DNA of 64,000 bases from NCBI GenBank assembly GCA_910577225.1, contig CAJTMV010000007.1, forward strand, positions 65,147 to 129,146, read 5' to 3'. A program made the position numbers and the translations under genes. The DNA comes from an uncultured Eubacterium sp. Its GTDB lineage: Bacteria > Bacillota > Clostridia > Lachnospirales > Lachnospiraceae. The notes under the pieces are model-generated. The model was not told where the DNA came from. It saw only the letters and a program-made list of their open reading frames with translations, and made no database searches. This document shows positions 19,420 to 27,353 of this stretch, piece after piece (the stretch's first letter is position 1; the number at the start of each line of letters is the position of its first letter).

Positions 19420-19441
19420 AGGCTGGAAACAGTCTTTTTTT
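19420..19441 (+). terminator. Short terminator after the RadC-like gene
   Basis: AGGCTG and CAGTCT pair around a GAAA tetraloop, followed by T7. It separates radC from the small serine recombinase gene. Confidence 0.65.
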
Positions 19442-19474
19442 ATGCCATAAGAAAGGTGAAGTGGGTGAAGAAGT

Positions 19475-20044
19475 ATGAAATACGGATATGCAAGAGTATC
19501 TACCAGAGGACAGCTTGAAGGAAACAGCATTGAGGAACAGATTAATGCTATACATAGTCTTTATGAGGATGCTGAAATTATTGTAGAAAGTTATTCCGGC
19601 GCAAAAGAACGGCCTTTATTTAACAGGATGCTGGAACAGGTGCAAAAAGATGATTATGTCATTGTAACCAAGTTAGACCGCTTCTGCCGTTCTGTTAAAG
19701 AGGGGTTAGAGTATATAGACCATCTTATGGATAAAGGTGTAAAGATTCATATTTTAAATATGGGGCTGATTGAAAGTACACCTATGGGACGTTTGATAGT
19801 CACGAACCTGCTTGCATTCGCAGAATTTGAAAGAGCAATGATTATTGAACGGACACAGGGCGGTAAGGCAATAGCGAAACAGAGGCCGGATTTTAAAGAA
19901 GGAAGGCCGCCGAAATACAACAGCAAAAAATTAAATCATGCTATGGAATTGTTACAATCCCATTCTTACAGACAGGTTGAAGAATTGACAGGAATCAGCA
20001 AATCAACGCTTATCCGTGAAAAGAGGAAACGGAGAACTGTATAA
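19475..20044 (+). CDS. Small serine recombinase (resolvase/invertase family)
   Basis: A 189-residue site-specific recombinase. The catalytic domain has YARVSTRGQ with nucleophile Ser9, VIVTKLDRFCRS, LNMGLIEST and the EFERAMIIERT helix; the C-terminus ends with a helix-turn-helix of Hin type (SYRQVEELTGISKSTLIREK). Such enzymes resolve multimers or invert DNA. Because the element also has a large serine recombinase, this one is more likely a resolvase for the circular form than the integrase. No inverted repeats flanking a promoter were recognised next to it. Confidence 0.9.
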   Translation: MKYGYARVSTRGQLEGNSIEEQINAIHSLYEDAEIIVESYSGAKERPLFNRMLEQVQKDDYVIVTKLDRFCRSVKEGLEYIDHLMDKGVKIHILNMGLIESTPMGRLIVTNLLAFAEFERAMIIERTQGGKAIAKQRPDFKEGRPPKYNSKKLNHAMELLQSHSYRQVEELTGISKSTLIREKRKRRTV

Positions 20045-20155
20045 AAAATTAAACACAAACAGGCATTATAATATCAATACAGAAAGCCGCAGTATAGGGT
20101 AATTTTATAAAAAATTTTCTGGAAGACCTGGCATTATCCAAAAAGAATAAAAGAA

Positions 20156-20215
20156 AAGTACGAAACCGTACATCGCCCTATATGGGGTACTTCTGCATTA
20201 GGAGGGAGCATGTAA
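20156..20215 (+). promoter_or_regulatory. Structured leader with hairpin and start-stop codon pair
   Basis: AAGTAC near 20157 can pair with GTACTT (20187-20192), enclosing CCCTATATGGGG. Just after it, GGAGGG (20201-20206) is followed by ATGTAA (20210-20215), a minimal start-stop. The spacing of 3 bases is short. This may be a translated leader controlling the downstream small peptide, but could be chance. Confidence 0.3.
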
Positions 20216-20260
20216 AGCTGTAATCTTATTTTTGTGTTTTTTTGAAAGGAGGTTTAATTT

Positions 20261-20320
20261 ATGGATAGATTATTAGGATTGTTCATAGCATATTGCATTC
20301 TACGGAAACTTTGGGATTGA
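20261..20320 (+). CDS. 19-residue hydrophobic small peptide
   Basis: ATG 20261 follows AAAGGAGG (20245-20252) at an ideal 8 bases and encodes MDRLLGLFIAYCILRKLWD, a short hydrophobic segment with basic and acidic ends. It is followed within 24 bases by a hairpin and T-run, then by the next gene. This layout suits either a leader peptide of an attenuated gene or a small membrane peptide. No antisense RNA promoter was recognised, so a type I toxin is not supported. The strong ribosome site is the main evidence. Confidence 0.5.
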   Translation: MDRLLGLFIAYCILRKLWD

Positions 20321-20343
20321 AAACAGGATAAGAAACTATTAAC

Positions 20344-20380
20344 GGGCAGAGGATAATATTCTCTGTCCATTTTTATTTTA
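20344..20380 (+). terminator. Attenuator-like hairpin before the 196-residue protein gene
   Basis: GGGCAGAG pairs with CTCTGTCC (8 bp, one G-U) around GATAATATT, followed by ATTTTTATTTT. It lies between the 19-residue peptide and the next gene's AAGGAGG site. Confidence 0.6.
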
Positions 20381-20392
20381 AGGAGGAATTTT

Positions 20393-20983
20393 ATGAGTAA
20401 GAAAGCAGAAGGAAAGAAACTTGTAAATGTCAGTGTTTTGGACGTAATGAGGAGCATTGTGAACAGGCACACAAAGTTTTTTCAGAACGATTTTGATTAT
20501 GATGTCGAGAGAATCAGGGCGGCAGCTTTAAAGGACTCGCAGAAGAACATATGTTTTGTGTGGCTGTGCAGGGAATGCGGGACATGGCTTTTGCGGGAAC
20601 GTGATTTGTTCATCAGGGAAACTGGTGATTACAATATCCTTATGTACTACGAATGGCAGAAGGCTGATAAAATCCTTGCTTTTGCGGCTGAAATAAATGC
20701 TGTTAACGGCAGCAGGGTTATGGGGAATATTTATAGCCTCGATTTTGAAAAATATTGTAAGCATGTACAGGAGGCAGCAGTTCCGGCAGGCAGCATTGTG
20801 CTCTGCTATGAAAACGGCCGGCGTATCAAAATGCCGTCAGAACATTTTAGCGCCAGCCCGGATAAAGAATTTGGAAAATTTGAAAATTTTGAGTTTCAGC
20901 CTGAATCGGAAGAAGGGCTTAGAATCTTATTGCGGGAAGAAAGACAGGACAGGCAGCAGTTTCAGGAGGTTTCTGTAATCTAG
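20393..20983 (+). CDS. Unknown element-borne protein (196 residues)
   Basis: A soluble protein with no recognised family. It has a CRECGTWLLRERD segment whose two cysteines could bind metal, a YNILMYYEWQKADKILAFA helix, and a Glu/Gln-rich C-terminus. The ribosome site AAGGAGG lies 7-8 bases before ATG 20393. It is a single-gene unit between an attenuator-like hairpin and a terminator. Composition is similar to the element's other genes. Its role cannot be inferred from the neighbours. Confidence 0.6.
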   Translation: MSKKAEGKKLVNVSVLDVMRSIVNRHTKFFQNDFDYDVERIRAAALKDSQKNICFVWLCRECGTWLLRERDLFIRETGDYNILMYYEWQKADKILAFAAEINAVNGSRVMGNIYSLDFEKYCKHVQEAAVPAGSIVLCYENGRRIKMPSEHFSASPDKEFGKFENFEFQPESEEGLRILLREERQDRQQFQEVSVI

Positions 20984-21044
20984 CACACCGTTCGCAAAAT
21001 AAATCACAGTCATGCATGTGTGCAGCAGGGCTGTAAGAAGGGAT

Positions 21045-21090
21045 GGATGGCAGACACTGGGAAGAATGCGGCTGCTGCCATCCTATTTTT
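21045..21090. terminator. Probably bidirectional terminator between convergent genes
   Basis: GGATGGCAG (21045-21053) pairs with CTGCCATCC (21075-21083), followed by TATTTTT. It sits between the 196-residue gene and the convergent XRE gene, whose stop codon overlaps the stem end. Confidence 0.65.
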
Positions 21091-21511
21091 CCCTGTGGGC
21101 CTTGATTTTAGTAAATTCAATGATTTCCCTCTTATCAGTGTCAGAAATTTTCCCGAAGTAGTACAGGAGTTCTTTTTCAAGGCTGCTGAAAAGCCGGTAC
21201 TTCTTCTGGTTGAACGGGCTGTTGAAATATTCAAGGAACCCGGCAAGGTCTTCGCTGGACTGTGTAGGCGCAGGCGCGTCATAATAGATGTTCGGGTCAA
21301 GTTCAGCGGAAAGCTGCATCAGGTCATCCACGGAAATACCGTATATCCCGGCCAGCTTATAGAGGATGCCTGGGTTCGGCGTCCTTCTGCCGGACTCATA
21401 ATGGCTGTAGGTCTGCCGCACGACACCGAGGGCAGCGGCTACATAATCCTGTGTGTAGCCGTGTGCTTTCCGCAGTTCTTTCAGTTTCGCAGGGAGCAGT
21501 TGTTCTTTCAT
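21083..21511 (-). CDS. XRE-family transcriptional regulator
   Basis: A 142-residue repressor-like protein. The N-terminal helix-turn-helix is clear: LKELRKAHGYTQDYVAAALG followed by VVRQTYSHYESGRRTPN. The C-terminal half (about 75-142) may serve dimerisation. It is the only minus-strand gene of the element and faces away from the AAA+ cluster, 156 bases from that cluster's first start codon. The intergenic region holds a 7-bp inverted repeat overlapping a possible promoter, so it probably represses the cluster and itself. It lacks a LexA-like peptidase domain. Confidence 0.88.
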   Translation of the reverse strand: MKEQLLPAKLKELRKAHGYTQDYVAAALGVVRQTYSHYESGRRTPNPGILYKLAGIYGISVDDLMQLSAELDPNIYYDAPAPTQSSEDLAGFLEYFNSPFNQKKYRLFSSLEKELLYYFGKISDTDKREIIEFTKIKAHREK

Positions 21512-21600
21512 TCTCTTTATCCACCTTCCATATATTCAGAATTTTATTCAGCATAATGACGAAAAATGTAACATTATGTAGCTTTTTCGATGATAATATG

Positions 21601-21638
21601 TTAATATTGCTGTAGCTGTATCGTAAAATAAGATACAG
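21601..21638 (+). promoter_or_regulatory. Promoter with overlapping operator of the AAA+ cluster
   Basis: A possible -35 TTAATA (21601-21606) and -10 TAAAAT (21624-21629) are 17 bases apart. A perfect inverted repeat CTGTATC (21616-21622) / GATACAG (21632-21638) brackets the -10, an arrangement suited to XRE repression. TGTAGC also repeats here. Confidence 0.55.
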
Positions 21639-21667
21639 ACTGTAGCGTAACAGGAAAGGTGAAAGAA

Positions 21668-21925
21668 ATGTTAGGAGAAGCAGCATTCCAGCCATATGCA
21701 GTAAATACGTTCAGCGGGCGCGGGAAAAAATTTACAACTGTAACGCCTGTGCATTATGTACGCCCGCACTGGGTCAGTTCTTATACAAGGAAGGACGGCA
21801 CATTTGTTTCAGGGTACTGGCGTGACGGGGACGGCAACACAAAAATAAACAGGCAGACAGGATATTTTGCAAAGAACCCGGGCGCAGTGCCGGAGATTGT
21901 GAAAAAGAAGGGATGGATTTTTTGA
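21668..21925 (+). CDS. Small unknown protein opening the AAA+ cluster
   Basis: An 85-residue protein with aromatic and basic character (VHYVRPHWVSSYTRKDGTFV, then SGYWRDGDGNTKINRQTGYF). The Tyr/Trp-Gly-Asp turn pattern hints at a small beta protein. ATG 21668 lies after AGGAAAGGTG; GTG 21659 is an alternative. Its stop is 1 base from the ATPase start, so it is co-translated with the cluster. No family is recognised. Confidence 0.6.
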   Translation: MLGEAAFQPYAVNTFSGRGKKFTTVTPVHYVRPHWVSSYTRKDGTFVSGYWRDGDGNTKINRQTGYFAKNPGAVPEIVKKKGWIF

Positions 21926-21926
21926 T

Positions 21927-23147
21927 ATGTTTGGGAAAAACAAGAAAGAGGAAGGCATAGGGGTACAGGAAGATTCAAGTGCAGCAGTACAGGAGGTGCA
22001 CGAGCAGGAAGTCGTAAAAACAGTGCATATGGGGGACAGGGATATAAGGTTCCGTATCCGGAATGCCCGGACTGGGCTTGTAAAAGGGAAACGTGAGATA
22101 CTGGATGAAATGTTGCTTGACTGCATGATTGAAAAAATGGCTCAGGCAGTTAAAGTGAGCCATTCTAAATATAACCCATTCCCTCATGAAATTATCATAC
22201 GCAGTGCAGCAGTACCGAAAGAAAGAAGTGATGAGCAGGATGCACAGGGGCAGCGTGAGGATGACGGGGACGCAGATATGATAGAAAGCTATGCACCCCG
22301 TTTCAGTCTGGATGATGTTGCGTTGAATGAAAAAGTCCGGGAACAGATACGTACAGCCATTGCAGCAGTGCGGTATAAAAAGAAAATGGTGCAGGAATGG
22401 GGGATGTCGGAGCAATTTGCGGGGAATCGTGCGGTTATCCTTAATTTTTATGGCAAGCCGGGGACGGGAAAGAGCATGGCGGCAGAGGCTATAGCGCAGG
22501 CACTTGGGAAGAACGTGTACCATATCAACTATTCGCAGCTTGAATCAAAGTATGTCGGGGAAACACCCAAGAATATCCGCAGGGCATTTGAATGTGCCGC
22601 AAAAGACAGCGCGGTTCTGATATTTGATGAAGCTGATTCTTTTTTAGGAAAGAGGCTTTCTTCCGTCACACAGTCAGCAGACTACGGTGTGAATATTACA
22701 CGGAGCGTTCTGCTGATGGAGCTGGAAAAGTTTACAGGCGTTGTGGTCTTTACCACGAACCTTATCAGTAATTATGATGAAGCTTTTAAACGCAGGATTC
22801 TTTTGAGCGTCTACTTTGAAATGCCGGATGAACAGGCGCGTAAGAAAATATGGGCGCTGCACCTTGGCGGGAAGATACCTCTGGAAACGGGAGTGACAGC
22901 GGATGCTCTTGCCGCAAGGTATACCAGCATATCAGGCGCGGACATTAAAGACATGGTATTTTATGCCGCACTCCGGGCATTGGAGCAGGGAGGGGAAACA
23001 CTGGGTTTTCCTGCCTTTGATTATGCACATGGAACCATAAGGGAGCGGTATCGTAATCAGGATGCAGAAAAAAATGTGGAGATAGTTTCCTCAAAAACAA
23101 TTACGGAAGAGGAATACCAGCGTGAAATAAACGGTGGGGAGGGATAA
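21927..23147 (+). CDS. Classic-clade AAA+ ATPase
   Basis: A 406-residue ATPase with one AAA module. Walker A is GKPGTGKS (176-183), pore loop SKYVGET (about 207-213, aromatic-hydrophobic-Gly), Walker B AVLIFDEAD (229-237), sensor 1 in FTTNL (Asn278) and arginine fingers FKRR (288-291). The pore loop and finger place it with FtsH/Cdc48/Vps4-type substrate-threading ATPases. The N-terminal 130 residues are acidic and unlike known adaptor domains, and there is no protease domain. It is followed after 3 bases by a helical protein and then by an M48-like pseudopeptidase, which suggests a remodelling machine. The partner and substrate are unknown. Confidence 0.85.
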   Translation: MFGKNKKEEGIGVQEDSSAAVQEVHEQEVVKTVHMGDRDIRFRIRNARTGLVKGKREILDEMLLDCMIEKMAQAVKVSHSKYNPFPHEIIIRSAAVPKERSDEQDAQGQREDDGDADMIESYAPRFSLDDVALNEKVREQIRTAIAAVRYKKKMVQEWGMSEQFAGNRAVILNFYGKPGTGKSMAAEAIAQALGKNVYHINYSQLESKYVGETPKNIRRAFECAAKDSAVLIFDEADSFLGKRLSSVTQSADYGVNITRSVLLMELEKFTGVVVFTTNLISNYDEAFKRRILLSVYFEMPDEQARKKIWALHLGGKIPLETGVTADALAARYTSISGADIKDMVFYAALRALEQGGETLGFPAFDYAHGTIRERYRNQDAEKNVEIVSSKTITEEEYQREINGGEG

Positions 23148-23150
23148 GGC

Positions 23151-23792
23151 ATGGTTGAGAAGATGGCCGCTGCCTACCGCAAGGCACAAATGGGTATTGC
23201 CAGCAGCCTTGCAGGGACTACGGGCAGCATACTTGATGAAACAGCATTCTATGATGCAGGCTACATGGATGCGCAAGTAAAAAGGGTGCAGAAGGAAATC
23301 AGTAGCGTTACAAAGGAACTGGAAGTGAATATAGACCTGAAAGACAGTTCGGAATATGGGATAAAGAAGAAACGGGAACTCATGAAGCGGCGGGAGCGGC
23401 TTGTGTTCCGTCTGGTGTTTCTTGCATCCAACAGCTTTAAGAACCTTGATGACTGTGTGAAGATAGCGGAAGGGCACAAGTATTCATTCATGAAATGTGT
23501 GGAAGGGCTTCTTGCATATGACAGGGGGCAGAAAGAAAAAGCGTTCAGCATCCTTGAAAAATATTATAAGGAGCATAAGAGTGTGGAAGGGCATTTCCTT
23601 ATAAATAAGGTGTTCGGAATGCTTCTGGCAGAACGGGGACAGAGCGGGAAGGCAGTATCGTTTTTGACCTATGCCTTGCAGCATAAGCCGGATGATGTGG
23701 AATGTCTGGAAACATTAAGGGGCTGTTACCAGTCACAGGGGGATAAATGGAAAGCAGCAGTAATAAATGAAGTGTCTGCACTGCTGCAATGA
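23151..23792 (+). CDS. Helical TPR-like partner protein in the AAA+ cluster
   Basis: A 213-residue soluble helical protein. The C-terminal half shows TPR-like pairs (AYDRGQKEKAFSILEKYYKE, LAERGQSGKAVSFLTYALQ, HKPDDVECLETLRGCYQSQG). The N-terminal half has a basic coiled-coil-like helix (KKRELMKRRERLVFRLVFLA). It begins 3 bases after the ATPase stop. A role as scaffold or adaptor fits TPR proteins in general, but no direct evidence is available. Confidence 0.7.
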   Translation: MVEKMAAAYRKAQMGIASSLAGTTGSILDETAFYDAGYMDAQVKRVQKEISSVTKELEVNIDLKDSSEYGIKKKRELMKRRERLVFRLVFLASNSFKNLDDCVKIAEGHKYSFMKCVEGLLAYDRGQKEKAFSILEKYYKEHKSVEGHFLINKVFGMLLAERGQSGKAVSFLTYALQHKPDDVECLETLRGCYQSQGDKWKAAVINEVSALLQ

Positions 23793-23802
23793 CGGAGGGA
23801 TT

Positions 23803-24579
23803 ATGGACAGGAAATATTTTATCCATGTACAGCAGGATGAAGCATACCGCCAGTATCAGGACGGTGTAATGTTTCAGGAAGATATAGAAAAAGTGTATGA
23901 GGAAATCGACTGTAAGTTTAAGATGCCGGACTTACTTGGAAAGACCGTGTGTGTGTCTGAAAGGCAGTTCCAGGAAGTACATAAGATACTTCATGAAATC
24001 TTATCGGATGCAAGGACAGGGAATGTGCCTATTTATGTTTATGAAGATTATTATTATGGCGCAGAAAGCTACGGCATAGAACATCCATGGATTGAACTGT
24101 CTGCAAAGACAATACAGGACTTTACGGATAGTGAACTTAAATTTGTACTGGCGAGGGAGATATACAAAATCGCAGATGACGTAACCAGACAGCGAACCAT
24201 GATGGAGGAACGCTTCAAGGCAATGCGGAAAATCATGCCGGATAAGATTGAGGAAGTGTCAAGGCTGTCCTTTTATCACTGGTACAGGCTGGCGAACTTT
24301 TCCGCAGATAATTATGGGTATCTGATGTGTGGGAGTGTAAAAACCGCTGTAAATGCAATTTTAAAAATGGTACTTAATAGTGTTATGTTAGCAGAGCAGG
24401 TGGATATAAAAGAGTTTATCGGGCAGGCTTCGGAAATAAACAGGCTTGATGATGTAGTATCAAATTATACGAAGGCAGATGAATCCATGCCGTATGCGCC
24501 GCACAGGGTACAGAATCTGCTTGCCTATGCGGTGTCAGGACGGGGGATGGAAATAAAGGAAAGGATGGAAGGAAGATGA
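23803..24579 (+). CDS. M48-like pseudopeptidase lacking zinc ligands
   Basis: A 258-residue protein that follows the M48 peptidase outline: VPIYVYEDYYYGAESYG, WIELSAKTIQDFTDSELKFV, then the active-site helix and a later WYRLANFSADNYGYLMCGS helix matching the M48 W.R.AEFSADRAGLL pattern. In M48 enzymes the helix reads HExxH; here it is REIYK (118-122), and the third ligand Glu is replaced by Asn165. All three zinc ligands appear lost while the fold pattern is kept. Start ATG 23803 follows GGAGGG. The gene overlaps the next by 4 bases. It may be a substrate-binding or regulatory subunit of the AAA+ protein. Confidence 0.65.
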   Translation: MDRKYFIHVQQDEAYRQYQDGVMFQEDIEKVYEEIDCKFKMPDLLGKTVCVSERQFQEVHKILHEILSDARTGNVPIYVYEDYYYGAESYGIEHPWIELSAKTIQDFTDSELKFVLAREIYKIADDVTRQRTMMEERFKAMRKIMPDKIEEVSRLSFYHWYRLANFSADNYGYLMCGSVKTAVNAILKMVLNSVMLAEQVDIKEFIGQASEINRLDDVVSNYTKADESMPYAPHRVQNLLAYAVSGRGMEIKERMEGR

Positions 24580-24929
24580 TAGGATGGTTTCTTTTGGGCG
24601 CATTGGCCGGGGCAGTAGCAATTACAGTCATTGACAGGTTCTGGGAGGATATAGCGCACTGGCTGAACAACACTGCGGCTAATGCAGTGGAGCGGGTGCT
24701 TGGGTATAATGCAAAGAAGAACATGCACCGGGCAGTTACTACTATAAGCAAGGTGAGGGACTACCTGCATAATACGACCGTGGTATATACGAAAGAGAAT
24801 CCGATGGATTCGTTTCTCCAGAAAGTAACGTATGAAACGGACGCGCCTGTGTACCAGATTGATACAGAAGTAGTGGAAGAAATAAAAAAGCAGGGCGAGA
24901 TTGTTAAAGCATTTGAGTATAGACACTAA
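24576..24929 (+). CDS. Small membrane-anchored protein of the AAA+ cluster
   Basis: 117 residues with an N-terminal membrane segment (MIGWFLLGALAGAVAITVI) followed by a helical cytoplasmic part, similar in layout to YtxH-type proteins. Its ATG overlaps the stop of the pseudopeptidase gene (ATGA), which indicates coupling. It could anchor the ATPase or pseudopeptidase to the membrane. Nothing in it suggests catalysis. Confidence 0.6.
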   Translation: MIGWFLLGALAGAVAITVIDRFWEDIAHWLNNTAANAVERVLGYNAKKNMHRAVTTISKVRDYLHNTTVVYTKENPMDSFLQKVTYETDAPVYQIDTEVVEEIKKQGEIVKAFEYRH

Positions 24930-24952
24930 GGATAAATAGAGGAGGCTGTGTT

Positions 24953-27205
24953 ATGTCAGGTTCTCCGTGGGGGAATGAAAAGATAACAGTAGAGCAGGTG
25001 CCGGATGAAAGCATGAACCACAGCAGTTCTCCGTGGGGGAATGAAAAGATAACAAAGGAACGTGTTTTAGATGACAACCCGAATGTGCATTTGCAGAATG
25101 CGGAAACTGCGTTAAGAAATAAAGAATACGATGAAGCAAGGAAACACATAGGTTATGCCCGCTCTGTTTCAAATGGAAATCCAGAAGTAGAACGGCAGTG
25201 CAAAGTTGTTTTGGATGCTTTAGATAATAAAAAGTGTAAAAATGAGGAATGGGAAAGGGGTGAAACAGAAAGTCAGCATATAGATAGTGATATTGAATTA
25301 TTAATAAAGGCACAAAATGCACTTGCGGGACGTTCTTATTCATTTGCAGAATTATATGCATCACAAGCAGTAGAAAAATCACATGATGTAAAGATTATGA
25401 AAGATGCACAGGAAATATTTAAAGAACTGAAAAGAATATATAAAAAGAAAATAGAAGAATATCGAAATAATCCGTGCCTAGTAGGTGGACATCTTTATGT
25501 ACACCAACTTGAAAATATTGAAAGGAAGTCTAAAGTTGCATGGCGACAGACTTATTATTTGAAAAAGATTAAAACTGCTTTAGAAGAGAAACAGTACGTT
25601 AAAGCAGATAATTTAGCAAATAGTGCTATCTCTTTTTGGCCAGAGATTCAAAACCGTATAAAAAAAATCAGGGAAGATGTAATAAAACAGGAAGAAAGGC
25701 AGTGCAGTGAACAGGAAGAAAGGCAGTGCAGTGAACAGGAAGAAAGGCAGTACAGGCAAAAAAAGGAAAAGCAAAAGAGGGAAGAAGCGCACATCATATT
25801 AGAAAAATTTAAAAGTGCTTTGGAAAAGACAGATTATGAAGAAGCGGATAATCTAGCTAATCAAGTGTTGTCTTTATGTCCGGATACAATGGTTCAAAGC
25901 CGCATAAAAAAAATTAGGGAAGATTTTCAAAATGCAGATTTATTGTTAAAGACGGTAAAATATGATATAGCAAACGAAAATTATGTAAATGTAGAAAAGG
26001 ATTTAAAAAGTGTTTTACAAAAAGGAAACAGAATAGCAAAGCAAGAAGCCTTGAAACTGTTTGGTACTCTGAAAAAGGCAAAAGAAGAATCTGCAAAAAA
26101 GAGCTTAATGGAAGCTTTGAAAGCGATAGAAAGCGGGAAATATGAAGAAGCACAAAATTGCATACAGAAAGCAGAAAGCTTTACACAAAGCCAAAAGATT
26201 AAGCTGACGGTTGATAAGGCTCGCACTTTATTGGAAAATAATAAAAAGCTTGACAGTCTTTTAAAACAAGCAAATCAGGATATTTTTATAAATCGAAATT
26301 ATATTGAAGCAGAAAAAATTATAGATTTTCTAAAACAGAAAGGGAATAAAAGGTTAAAGGACGGGGCGGCAGAATTATCTGAAAAAATGGAAACAGAAAA
26401 AAAACTGGATAAGCTTATGGGGCGTGCCGTAGATAAACTGAGCCGGAATGAGTTTGATGAAGTAGAAAAATACATTTATATGATGCAGTCAATTAGCAAA
26501 AGTGACAGCAGATGTTCTAAATTAAGAATTGAGATGGAGAATAACCCGGTTTGGCATATGGGGAAAGCAGTTTCTTTATTCAAAAGGCTTGAACTGGATG
26601 AAGCAGCGGGGCATGTAAAGGAGGCATGGAATAAGTCAGACAGAGCAGTAGTGTTTTTGCAGTGTTTGCTCAAATCATTAAACTATCAGTCAGGGGGGAT
26701 AGAAAATACTGGAAGTTTTTTAACAAGAGAGAAAGGGTTTAACCTCACAGGAGTATCAGATGATGTTATACAAAATCTTGAAGGTATATCTTCTCAATTA
26801 ATTGATAATTCTTTAAAGGTAATAAATTATGATGATAGTGATAAAAAAGGCAAAATAAGCGCTTTTATGGCACATCTTTTCGTAATGCTGATATGTATCC
26901 TTTTTTCTGTAATTGGATTTTCCAGTACATCATTTCCCAGACAGTTATTCGGATGGTTTTTTCTTATGCTCACTGGTATTGAAGGCATATCTTTTTATTG
27001 TAATAAGAAAATCTGCGGATATAGATGGAAGAATAAGGTTTTATTTTGTTATTCAAGGGGGTTTGGTGCAATATTTTTTTTATGGCTTGCTATACATCTG
27101 TGTATCACAGGCAAAATAATGTTTTTAGTTTTGGGGATATTTGCGTTTGTTTTATCACTGGGAGAAGTAGTATTATTACTTAATTATATAAGAAAACAAC
27201 GTTAA
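24953..27205 (+). CDS. 750-residue helical-repeat membrane protein with duplicated N-terminal motif
   Basis: Opens with two copies of SPWGNEKIT (residues about 4-12 and 26-34), then about eight TPR-like hairpins (for example ALEEKQYVKADNLANSAI and ALEKTDYEEADNLANQVL), a Gln/Glu repeat RQCSEQEE, and four C-terminal membrane helices (from about residue 640: AHLFVMLICILFSVIGF, QLFGWFFLMLTGIEGISF, and two more). The N-terminal repeats are likely cytoplasmic. It is the last gene of the AAA+ cluster, 23 bases after the anchor protein and followed by a terminator. The short N-terminal motif could be a docking tag. No named family recognised. Confidence 0.7.
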   Translation: MSGSPWGNEKITVEQVPDESMNHSSSPWGNEKITKERVLDDNPNVHLQNAETALRNKEYDEARKHIGYARSVSNGNPEVERQCKVVLDALDNKKCKNEEWERGETESQHIDSDIELLIKAQNALAGRSYSFAELYASQAVEKSHDVKIMKDAQEIFKELKRIYKKKIEEYRNNPCLVGGHLYVHQLENIERKSKVAWRQTYYLKKIKTALEEKQYVKADNLANSAISFWPEIQNRIKKIREDVIKQEERQCSEQEERQCSEQEERQYRQKKEKQKREEAHIILEKFKSALEKTDYEEADNLANQVLSLCPDTMVQSRIKKIREDFQNADLLLKTVKYDIANENYVNVEKDLKSVLQKGNRIAKQEALKLFGTLKKAKEESAKKSLMEALKAIESGKYEEAQNCIQKAESFTQSQKIKLTVDKARTLLENNKKLDSLLKQANQDIFINRNYIEAEKIIDFLKQKGNKRLKDGAAELSEKMETEKKLDKLMGRAVDKLSRNEFDEVEKYIYMMQSISKSDSRCSKLRIEMENNPVWHMGKAVSLFKRLELDEAAGHVKEAWNKSDRAVVFLQCLLKSLNYQSGGIENTGSFLTREKGFNLTGVSDDVIQNLEGISSQLIDNSLKVINYDDSDKKGKISAFMAHLFVMLICILFSVIGFSSTSFPRQLFGWFFLMLTGIEGISFYCNKKICGYRWKNKVLFCYSRGFGAIFFLWLAIHLCITGKIMFLVLGIFAFVLSLGEVVLLLNYIRKQR
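24961..25054 (+). repeat. 28-bp direct repeat encoding SPWGNEKI
   Basis: The stretches 24961-24988 and 25027-25054 are identical 28-base copies, 66 bases apart and in the same frame (core CCGTGGGGGAATGAAAAGA). Confidence 0.9.
25691..25738 (+). repeat. 24-bp tandem repeat in the helical-repeat gene
   Basis: Two identical 24-base units (25691-25714 and 25715-25738) encode EERQCSEQ; a third, partial unit follows. This is a likely slippage site that changes a coiled linker by 8 residues per unit. Confidence 0.85.
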
Positions 27206-27299
27206 AATCCTAGGTATTTTTATAATGAAATAAACTATAATATTCAGTAAATATGTAAGGATATTTTATTTGAGGTTAATCGTAAAAATAAAAAGTGTA

Positions 27300-27353
27300 A
27301 AGCGGGGTAAGGGGAAGAAGTACAAAATTTTCTCTTGCCCGGCTTATTTTTTT
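27300..27353 (+). terminator. Rho-independent terminator of the AAA+ cluster
   Basis: A long stem with one mismatch (AAGC...GGGTAAGGGGAA against TTTTCTCTTGCCC...GCTT) is followed by ATTTTTTT. Confidence 0.8.
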
